Assembly: GCA_943735955.1 (NCBI GenBank)
Contig: OX030957.1
Span: forward strand, 7,206,257 to 7,270,256
DNA: 64,000 nucleotides
Source of the DNA: Piscicola geometra
Taxonomy: Eukaryota; Annelida; Clitellata; Hirudinida; Piscicolidae
Reading direction: 5' to 3'
The position numbers and the translations under genes are program-made. Positions 54,778-64,000 of this stretch are shown piece after piece (position 1 is the first letter of the stretch; the number at the start of each line of letters is the position of its first letter). The notes under the pieces were generated by a model, which searched no databases, was not told where the DNA came from, and saw nothing but the letters and a program-made list of their open reading frames with translations.

Positions 54778-56300
54778 GTCATACTTTGAATATTTTTATT
54801 TACTTCTTCAATATCAAATAGCACCACCACTCCCTTTGAGACACTACCACCATTCTTCAAACAACCTTCTTTACACCACCATCTCTTAAGCCATTTTTGA
54901 TTCCATCTTCATCTTTATTTCTCTTGCTAATGTTATGAATGCTTCCTTCACGTTTATTCTTTCCTGTGGTATGGTTTAGTGGGTGAGTAGGTGGGCGGAG
55001 GAGGTGTTTGTTGGCTGGTCAGATAGGTAGAGTCAGCGCGAAAGAGTGAATCAAAGTTATTTTAGTATTATCATAGACATACCTTAGCAAACATTTCCAT
55101 AAACATCATGCCATTCTCGGTCGCGAACTGTTTGAATGTGTTTGAGTGTATAACACACACTGTGTATGCATAGCAACCTTTTTTCAAAAAACATTTTTCA
55201 AAATACAGTATGCTTTCTTTTTATTTAACAATTATAAGTTCTTCAAAGTTGAACAATCACGTCTATATAATATAGACCATATTCTACCCCGTTATCTTCG
55301 TCTTCCACCAGCAGCTCTATTCTATTCTCCATCCCACCAACTAACTTCATCCTGTCCCCGAAATTCTTCTATTCCAAGCCATCAACACACCTCTTCCTTC
55401 ACCACTCTTCAACCTTCCCTACCCATCAATACTCCCATTCAGAACCTGTTGTCCTTGCTCCGTGGTGATCTTTTTCTGATCAGACACGTCACACGTGTTG
55501 CCCACAAGCATCTTCTCAACGTCTGACGTTGTGTGCTGGGAAGAGAAAAACACAAGTTTTGATATTGAAATGGAGGGGAAGTTTGTGTGAATGGACCAAT
55601 GAACTAAACCAATAAATGAATTGATGAGCGAATATATTAGCAAACTTCTTGAATATTACGAATCCAGTCTTTGATTTGATGGAAAGACTCTTCATTGGCA
55701 GTGTCGTAAACCAGCATTACACCCTGCATAGGGGAAATGAATTGAGAAATGTATAGTGATATAAAAAAGGCTGAAAAATGAAATGGTGAAAGTGGAATAG
55801 TTTCAAATCACCTTGGCACCACGGTAGTAGGAAGTAGTGATGGTTTTGAAGCTTTCTTGACCCGCTGTGTCCCTAGAAGGCAGTATCATTACCGTCATCA
55901 ATATTCCAATTGCTTCAGAAGTCTTCAGCTATTTTAATGGAAGCACTCACCATATTTGCAATCTAATCTTTTTCCCGTCCAGCTCAATTGTCCGGATTAT
56001 AAAGTCCACGCCTAATTGAAATAATATTAATAATAGTTAATATTTCAGCAATGCTAATTATTTACTCGCTGTAAATCTCATTCAATTTCAAAATCAGTTG
56101 TGCTATCTTGAAAGGGTTAATCTTTTTCTCAAGTAAATATTATTTAAACTTATAAATTCACGAAATAGTTCATATAGATCAGTACCGATGGTCGATTTGA
56201 AAGAGGTGTCTTCTTGAAGGCCGACTAGCACTTGAGTCTTTCCCGCTCCTGAACCTCCAATCAAGAGTATTTTATAAAGGTAGTCATAGGTTTTTGCCAT
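54778..56300 (-). CDS. Rab8/Rab10-like small GTPase with atypical G4 and G5 motifs
   Basis: Seven phase-consistent exons on the minus strand: 56300-56186, 56011-55951, 55872-55812, 55723-55646, 55535-55446, 55127-55083 and 54833-54778. The start [22 protein letters not shown] matches Rab8/10/13 with an intact P-loop (GGSGAGKT). Switch regions are present: [19 protein letters not shown], then [20 protein letters not shown] and RGAKGVMLVYD. The base-recognition motif NKxD is NTCD here, and the SAK motif (usually ETSAK) is EMFAK. Three residues are missing after the P-loop helix compared with human Rab8. Rabs switch vesicle traffic steps; this one is either a fast-evolving Rab with altered nucleotide binding or a gene in decay. 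The C-terminal exon with prenylated Cys was not found. Confidence 0.85.
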
Positions 56301-56703
56301 TTTTATTCATTTGTTAATTTATTTTCGTTATATTAATATTTTAAAGTTTCATTGAATATTTAAAAAAAGCGTTTTTGTTTGAATCTACTTAAAGATTGTC
56401 ATGTATTTAAAGGCTGGAGGCGGATACAAACAATCAAGAGATTACTCATTTCGATGGTTTACTTCTATACTATTGTTTACTATTGTTTATATTGCACTTT
56501 TGTCATCTTCATAGGCTGTATAGAAGGAGCTGGGGGATGCATGGTGACTGGGTAGGATGGACTGAAAAATAGCGGCCAGTACGAAAAAATGCATCCCAGT
56601 GCCCTTTAAATCTGTAAAAAGTGCAATTCTGCATTTATCAGATACCTAAGCTGTGACAACAAACACAGCAAATCTTCTTTCGACCAACGATCATAGTATT
56701 TTA

Positions 56704-57059
<356 letters not shown>

Positions 57060-58296
57060 GATATATATGCTAAGAGCCACAGATGTCATCAAAATATTGG
57101 AATAAAAAACACGGGCATCCCCCTGTTAATTAACAGAACGAAATGACATGGGTAAATCGTGCGTCAATCTATCTCCCATGGTCTTGAACATCGTTCGGAC
57201 ACCACAAAAGAACTTTCTACAAAATTTCTCATTCCTCTCGCTTAAAGAAGGCGTCAAGATATCTTTAAGTGTTTTAAATGTTCTTTAAAATGAAAATTCT
57301 ACTATTTTTAATTTTTTAATGAATGAGTTCAAAATACTTTTTTAGATGGAAAATAAAAATGGATATAAATAGATCAAATAATCAATAAAAACATGCGTTA
57401 TTCAAGGCGGTATTGAAATAAAATATGGTGTAATAATTTTTTAGAACTTAGTCATGTAATCAATGATATTATGGAACAGATTTTTATGAGTAAGTTCATC
57501 AAAGGCTTTTTCATTATCCTAATGAGCACAAAATGGATATTTAAAGCAAACAGAATCTTATTTATAAAATAAACTTTTCTATAAAAATATGAAACGTTAA
57601 AATATAGACAAAAATATAAATTATTCAAGAATTTGTGGATTGAAATAATTAAAGCTGCAGGCGAATAGCGTTTAAATGAGTCATGATAACAGCGTATGCT
57701 ATGCATGCACACTGTCTATTATCCTCTGTATAGTCAGTCTGTGCTTTGCCCCTTCGAATGCTTTTTGCTTAGAATCATCGTTAAACTTTCAAATTGATCA
57801 TTTTCTTACACAAATTATTTTGAACAACAAAGATTGAAATTTTCGTATAAACTTGGTTAGTTTTTTATGTTTCAATATATTTCAAATAGATTTATGTTAA
57901 TTCAGAAACCGCCATTTTATATGAATTTTTGTAATTAAAGGAGTAAAATTCTAATTAATGGTATATTGTTATAATAACGAAATATTTGTTTAAGGGATCT
58001 TAATATTTTAAATTTTTTTAATGAAATCAATTCTTAAAAATAATGGTTTTATCGTTAAAAGATTAACCGATATAAAAGTGAATTATTTTATTATATTTTT
58101 TTATAATTAATGGGTTGTGGACTTTTACATTGAACCTCTTTAACCTGTTATCTTAAGACTTAAGGAATATTCAAAAAGTCTGAAGTTATCCAGCATTTAT
58201 TGAATGTTTTTTCAATAGTTTTATAACAAGACTTCTTTAATTCTAGCATTCATAATAATTAAAAAAAATAAAACTATCAAAATTTCAGTCACCAAA

Positions 58297-61271
58297 ATGA
58301 GTGAGGCAGAAAATAAAGAGCCGAAGGAGATACAAATCCTAGAGACGCCTGAGGACATCCAGGCAAGGAGAGAGCAGGTCTTGTGCAGGTACTCTGCCTT
58401 CAAGGATGCCACAAGGCAGAGGAGGCAGCGACTGGAGGATGCCAGACGCTACATGTACTTCAAGAGAGATGCTGATGAATTGGAGAGTTGGATCAACGAG
58501 AAACTCCAGACTGCATCTGACGAGAGCTACAGGGATCCCACCAACCTGCAAGCGAAGATCCAAAAGCACCAGGCCTTCGAGGCTGAAGTTTCAGCACACT
58601 ACAATACCCTCGAGGCCCTCGACAAGAGTGGTGCAGAGATGATTGATGAGGGTCATTTCAACTCCAGTGTCATCAGGGTGACTGTTTTTTAAACTATCAA
58701 CAGATCTTATATTCTTTCAATATTCACTTTTATTCATTTGAAATTAAGAAAAATAATCATATCAATTAAACCAAGTTTAATTCTTTGAACGCAGCAAAGG
58801 TTAGAAGAACTGCATCGTCTGTGGGACTTGTTGTTCCGCAAGCTGGAGGAGAAGGGCACAAGGCTGAAGCAGGCTCTGCGACTGATCCAGTTCATGCGCC
58901 AGTGCGAGAAGATCCTCTTTTGGATCGGTGACAAGGAGTCCTTCCTGAGTCTCAACGAGTACGGACAGGACCTCGAGCACGTCGAGGTGCTCCAGAAGAA
59001 GTTTGCAGAGTTCCAGAAGGACCTCGCCAACCATGAGGAACATGTGAGTACACTGTTGTTTGATGCATGCTGGTGTTGTGTATGTACACTGCTTGCTGTT
59101 GTTGTGTATGTACACTGCTTGCTGTTTTTGTATATGTACTTGTTGTTGTTGTGTATGTGCTTGATGGGGCTTACTGAAAGGTTTGGAACTGTGTGAGGTC
59201 TATTTGAGCTTTGCTTACTTGATGCACGACTGCCTGCAGGTGGCCGAGATAAACGAACTGGCCTCGAAGCTGGTGGAGGAGGACCAGCACCCCGAGGAGG
59301 AGGCCATCAAGGAGAAGAGGAGTGTGAGTGCTCCTTGCAATGCAATACAACGACGAATATTATTTACGTAGCATAAACCACAGTGGCATACAGCTTGCAA
59401 ACTTGTGTCACTGCATGCTTATCTTGTGGCACTCTAAAGTACAGAGTCAAGCAAATCATGTTGTTTCTTCATCGTCTTTTTAATTAAACCTCTTCATCAT
59501 ACCAGGGCTCGCGCTAGGTCGAAACCGCTTAGCTCAAATTTTTTCTCTAAGTCCTGTATAGGGGGCACTTTTATTTTTTTAAACTCACCTCAAATGAGCA
59601 CCTAGTTGGCTTCAAATCAATAAAACCCCCACATAGAAAGTGTCTTCTTTATATTTTATATTTCTATATTTATTCTATATATTTTTCATATTTTATATTT
59701 TCTATATTTCTTCTTTATATTTTATATTTCTATATTTATTCTATATATTTTTCATATTTTATATTTTCTATATTTCTTCTTTATATTTTATATTTCTATA
59801 TTTATTCTATATATTTTTCATATTTTATATTTTCTATATTTCTTCTTTATATTTTATATTTCTATATTTATTCTATATATTTTTCATATTTTATATTTTC
59901 TATATTTCTTCTTTATATTTTATATTTCTATATTTATTCGATTTTTTACTTTTCCTTTTTTTCCGTTAAAAAAAAGTATACGTTAAATGTACTTTTAAGG
60001 CAATGAAAAATACCAGCAATTTTATATATTTCTTTAATCTAAGGCAACTTTCATCACCTAAAGGTATTACAAAGTGTTCTATAGAATAGATTCTATTGAG
60101 TAGAAGTATTTCGGGCCAGATAGATTGATCTAGTCTGCACGCGAATGACCGGATTAAAACACTAGACAATTTGTAACAAATGTTTACAAAATCTTTGGGG
60201 CTAATCGGGATTATTTTGGGTCAATTTTGAAAAGTGAAGTCAGTGGCCTTCGACAGCGCGAGCTCTGTCATACTTTTAATCCTAAATTCATCTTAAAAAC
60301 TAGTTGTATTGCTGTTCCTCTTAGTATTCGCAGTAGCTTCCATCAAATAGTTCTTATGGATTTGTCGGCATTGAACTCTGTGATGCTTAGAAGCTGTGCA
60401 GATGAGAAAGCGACATTAAAGTAATATTGAGGCTGTGGGCATAGCAGACTGTTCAGTTTAGAGTATACATTTGTAAGGAACGCTGCATGTTTGTATGTGC
60501 GTGTGTGCGTGTTTATATGTGTGTGTGCGTGTTTGTATGTGTGTGTGCGTGTTTGTATGTGTGTTTGAAGGGTACTTATCCATGAAATGTGCTTTTGCCT
60601 TAATTTATTCAACAGCAACTTTTTGAGTTATATTATCAGACAATATTTCATAAAACGAGTGCCATATTCCAGATAAGATATATATTCAGGTAAGCCATCA
60701 CTATCATCAGCAGTAAATATTAATAGAACTTCTTGATATAACTTTAAAAATTCCTATAGAGTTGTTTCAAGTTAAGTTTTTTATTTGTCATTATTAGGTG
60801 CGTGAATGGGCAGTCAGCTAATTATTTGTATGTTTGGCAGTTATTATTATGATGAATATGATTATCCAATCAAAACCAATGCATTCAGACCTACTAATTA
60901 TATAAAAATGTTTAAAAAATATTTAAAAGTGAGGAAAAATATATCAATTATTTTCTCTCACATCTCTTTATAGTTCTCACTATATGCTCAACAACTTCTC
61001 CCGATTGAAATGTGGAATTGAACAACGCAGGAGGTGAATGAGGCGTGGGAGAAGCTGAAGAGCCTCGCGTCGAGGAGGGAGAAGAGTCTGTATGGAGCGC
61101 ACGAGATCCAGAACTTCAACAGGTGTGCCTTCTATTCATACTCTACATCTACTACTACTTTTACTACTACCACTCCTACATTACATTCATCCAGCCTACA
61201 ATCTGTTTAGGCCAACCATGATGATTTGGGCTTTTCATTTTAAGCGCCATTAATCACGCACACACACACAT

Positions 61272-61306
<35 letters not shown>

Positions 61307-62604
61307 CACACGTACAGGGACGCAGAAGAGACGCTAGCGTGGATGATCGAGAAGGACAATCTGTTGAGTGCAGAGGAGGCGGGCAGGGACCTGCCTTCGG
61401 TGCAGGCGCTGCAGAGAAAGCACGAGACCCTCGAGAGGGACCTGGGCGCCCTCGGAGAGAAGGTCGTTGCTCCTCTACTTTGTTGTTTGAACCGGTTATT
61501 TATGTATTTATTGTACGAACCATTGTGTGGCATCTAGATTACTCTGGGAAAAGTGCATTTGAAAAGTGCATTTATACAACAATGCAAGCAAATAAATTTA
61601 GAAATCGAAGCAAATAAATTCTTGTATGTGTTGTAATTGTGTTGTTCAGCATCCAACAAAAAGTGTCGTTTAACCTACCAAAGTACTTTTTCAACACGCC
61701 TCGAACTCCATCCTTGCTCACCGTTTCTCAGACTTCACCCTACATGCATGCATCACACTACATGCATGCATCACACTACATGCATGCATCACACTACATG
61801 CATGCATCACACTACATGCATGCATCACACTACATGCATGCATCACACTACATGCATGCATCACACTACATGCATGCATCACACTTCATGCATGCATCAC
61901 ACTACATGCATGCATCACTCTACATGCATGCATCACACTATATGCATGCATCACTCTACATGCATGCATCACACTACATGCATGCATCACCCTACATGCA
62001 TGCATCACCCTACATGCATGCATCACTCTACATGCATGCATCACTCTACATGCATGCATCACACTACATGCATGCATCACACTACATGCATGCATCACAC
62101 TACATGCATGCATCACACTACATGCATGCATCACTCTACATGCATGCATCACACTACATGCATGCATCACTCTACATGCATGCATCACACTACATGCATG
62201 CATCACACTACATGCATGCATCACCCTACATGCATGCATCACACTACATGCATGCATCACACTACATGCATGCATCACACTACATGCATGCACCCATCTT
62301 CCCAACACAGGTGAAGCACTTGGACATGGAGTCGCACCGCCTGAAGGACATCCACCCGGAGCAGGAGGGAGACATCACCGCCAAGCAGGAAGAGATCATC
62401 AACTCTTGGACGCGTCTGGTCGACAAGGTGAGTGAGTGAGGGAAGCATGATGTGGTGTTCGGTGTTCTCGAGTCTACAACATTTCATGTCTTTTTCTCAC
62501 GTCATATCACATCAGTCTTGCTTCTCAGTCAACTTATTTTCTTATTTATTTTGTTCCACTCATGCACACATACACAAACAAACAAACAAACAGACACACA
62601 CACA

Positions 62605-62635
<31 letters not shown>

Positions 62636-64000
62636 AACAAGCACACACGCACACACAACACACACACACACACACACCTGTGTCTCATGCACCACACATT
62701 AACATGCACCTCCACCTCTAGGCGACAGACAGGAAACGCACGCTGACGTCGGCCTTCTACATGCACCGCTTCCTGTCCGACTACAGGGACCTGGTCAGCT
62801 GGATCAGCGACATCAAGTCGATCATCCTCTCCGACGAGTTGGCGAAGGATGTCGCAGGCGCCGAAGCCCTCCTCGAGAAGCACCAGGAACACAAGGTGCT
62901 TGTTCTCGTTTGTTTAGTGTGTTTTTTGCCGTGGTCTGTTGTCGTCTTTTGTGGTCTGTTGAGGTTTTTTGTGGTCTGTTGTGGTCTGCTGTGGTCTGTT
63001 GTGGTCTGTTGTGATCTACTGTGGTTTTTTGTAGTCTGTTGTGGTCTGTTCTGGATGTTGTGGTTGTTGTGGTCAACTGTGGCAGTGCTATGCTGACATT
63101 TTAATATTTAACTCATAAAAAGTGACTTACAACCTATCAAGCAACACACGCAACTAAAGCAACAACAACAACTAAAGCAACAACAAAAATTGCAACAACA
63201 ATTGTAACAACAACTAAAGCAACAACAACAACTGCAACAACAACACACAGGGGGAGATCGACGCGAGGGAGGACAGCTTCCGAGGGACTGCAGAGGCGGG
63301 CCAGAAGCTCCTCGACTCGAAGCACCCGGCGGTCGAGGAGGTGAAGGAGAAGTTGGTGACGCTCGCCAACGAGAAGACTTCGCTGCTGGAGCTGTGGGAG
63401 ACGCGCAGGGTGCTGTACGAGCAGTGCATGGACCTGCAACTCTTCTACAGAGACACCGAACAGGCCGATGCCTGGATGGCCAAGCAGGAGGTTGTTGTGT
63501 GTGTGGTGTGCTGTCGTGCTGCTGCTGTGTTGTTGTGTGTGTGGTGTTGTTGTGGTGCTCTTGTTGTGTGGTGTGGTGTTGTTGTGGTGCTCTTGTTGTG
63601 TGGAGTGGTGTTGTTGTGGTGCTCTTGTTGTGTGTGTGGTGTTGTTGTGGTGCTCTTGTTGTGGGGTGTGGTGTTGTTGTGGTGCTCTTGTTGTGGGGTG
63701 TGGTGTTGTTGTGGTGCTCTTGTTGTGGGGTGTGGTGTTGTTGTGGTGCTCTTGTTGTGGTGTTGTTGCTCAGGTGTGTCTCCATGGTGTTGAGATTCAA
63801 TTCTTCAGCTTCAAAGTCTCACAACGATGGGACAAATGGCTGACCACTCCTCGACTACTTCACAAGCACTCCTCCACAACAACTGCACCACAACAACTCT
63901 TCCACAAGCACTCCTCCACAACAACTCTACCACAACAACTGCACCACAACAACTCTTCCACAACAACTGCACCACAACAACTCCTCCACAAGCACTCCTC
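58297..64000 (+). CDS. SPTAN1: Alpha-spectrin, N-terminal part (continues past right edge)
   Basis: Eight exons, all in frame: 58297-58677, 58795-59043, 59240-59323, 61031-61122, 61318-61462, 62311-62427, 62722-62895 and 63251-63490. They encode about 380 residues. The start (MSEAENKEPKEIQILETPED) leads into the single-helix partial repeat that pairs with beta-spectrin to form tetramers. Spectrin repeats follow: DADELESWINEKLQTASDES, DPTNLQAKIQKHQAFEAEV, GQDLEHVEVLQKKFAEFQKD, EEAGRDLPSVQALQRKHETL, LAKDVAGAEALLEKHQEHKG and EQCMDLQLFYRDTEQADAWM. Each matches metazoan alpha-spectrin in order. The protein is a rod-like membrane-skeleton scaffold. Only the first about four repeats of about 20 are in the window. 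Introns are rich in tandem repeats. The donor at 63490/63491 leads into the last intron seen. Confidence 0.96.
59640..59945. repeat. 66-bp AT-rich tandem repeat in spectrin intron 3
   Basis: About 4.5 nearly identical copies of a 66-bp unit beginning TCTTCTTTATATTTTATATT. High copy identity suggests recent expansion. Confidence 0.95.
59946..61030. other. Spectrin intron 3, distal part
   Basis: AT-rich unique sequence with a small TGTGTGCGTGTTTGTA minisatellite (60487-60565). Nothing gene-like. Confidence 0.5.
61256..61312. repeat. CA microsatellite forming the spectrin exon 5 acceptor tract
   Basis: Imperfect CA repeat ending in CACACACGTACAG/GGACGC, the exon 5 acceptor at 61317/61318. Confidence 0.92.
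61741..62291. repeat. 18-bp minisatellite CTACATGCATGCATCACA in spectrin intron 5
   Basis: About 30 head-to-tail copies with only the last few bases varying (CACA, CTCT, CACC). Every unit contains the palindrome ATGCATGCAT. The array ends about 19 bp before the exon 6 acceptor. Open frames of about 225-265 codons on the plus strand and a 140-codon minus frame are repeat artefacts; the plus frame at 61639-62439 runs through real exon 6. Confidence 0.97.
62565..62678. repeat. CA-rich repeat before spectrin exon 7
   Basis: CACACACAAACA-type imperfect dinucleotide array, about 40 bp upstream of the CACCTCTAG acceptor. Confidence 0.9.
62905..63085. repeat. TTTTGTGGTCTGTTGTGGTC minisatellite in spectrin intron 7
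   Basis: About ten 10-bp units of GTGGTCTGTT with TTTT variants, followed from 63150 by CAACAACAACTAAAG units running up to the exon 8 acceptor. Confidence 0.85.
63491..63775. repeat. ~35-bp GT-rich minisatellite in spectrin intron 8
   Basis: Seven to eight copies of a unit containing GTGGTGTTGTTGTGGTGCTC then TTGTTGTG. The first unit overlaps the exon 8 donor GAG/GTTGTTGTGT. Confidence 0.93.
63845..64000. repeat. CAACAACTCTTCCACAAGCA minisatellite at right edge
   Basis: Units of CACCACAACAACTCTTCCAC with ACAAGCACTCCTCC variants, running off the window. Complementary in motif to the GT-rich array just before it, so the two could pair as a long hairpin in the transcript. Confidence 0.88.

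Noticed and set aside
61637..62439. Repetitive YMHASH/CMHHTT proteins
   Set aside because: Minisatellite translation in spectrin intron 5; the frame merely runs into true exon 6.

Overview
This window is AT-rich animal genomic DNA. It holds eight multi-domain eukaryotic genes split by GT-AG introns, plus a heavy load of microsatellites, minisatellites, cut-and-paste transposons and LINE fragments. An internal run of degenerate CCCTAA (TTAGGG-type) repeats, long repeat-filled introns and GC-rich exons suit a non-arthropod invertebrate. A spiralian such as an annelid or leech is my guess, but nothing here proves it. There are no bacterial features (operons, ribosome binding sites, CRISPR). Gene names come from matching my own exon translations to families I know; no search was run.

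Layout. (1) 1-3681, minus strand: an SH3BP5/SAB-like gene, ten exons, its 3' end beyond the left edge. (2) 3.7-8 kb: repeat-rich intergenic DNA with an inverted-repeat element enclosing telomere-like repeats, directly followed by a hAT element with TIRs and an 8-bp target duplication. (3) 8115-18965, plus: DXO/RAI1 decapping exonuclease. Its first two exons lie in a ~0.95-kb segment that is tandemly duplicated; intron 6 contains a 2.7-kb satellite-like element with terminal inverted repeats; an 18-bp satellite of about 2.1 kb starts just after the stop codon. (4) 22579-26479, minus: RNASEH2A, with a 739-bp hAT-type MITE in intron 7. (5) 26841-31279, minus: ALG6 glucosyltransferase, 14 exons, with a large hydrophilic insertion. 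(6) 35151-37199, plus: intronless coding region of a TRIM2/TRIM3-like RING-B-box-filamin-NHL protein. (7) 39.6-42.3 kb: a nest of hAT-related repeats. (8) 44184-47331, plus: EGLN-type HIF prolyl hydroxylase, seven exons. (9) 48.3-54 kb: remains of at least two LINE types, one broken by a 1.6-kb palindromic element with an 11-bp target duplication. (10) 54778-56300, minus: a Rab8/10-like GTPase with altered nucleotide-binding motifs. (11) 58297 to the right edge, plus: the 5' part of alpha-spectrin.

The genes are unrelated housekeeping and regulatory genes (Rab regulation, RNA 5'-end quality control, RNA-DNA hybrid removal, N-glycosylation, ubiquitin/RNA regulation, oxygen sensing, membrane traffic, membrane skeleton). 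They do not form a pathway. I found no convincing new multi-gene system. The most interesting material is the mobile and tandem-repeat DNA, the DXO exon duplication, the ALG6 insertion, the atypical Rab, and simple CA repeats that serve directly as 3' splice-site tracts.
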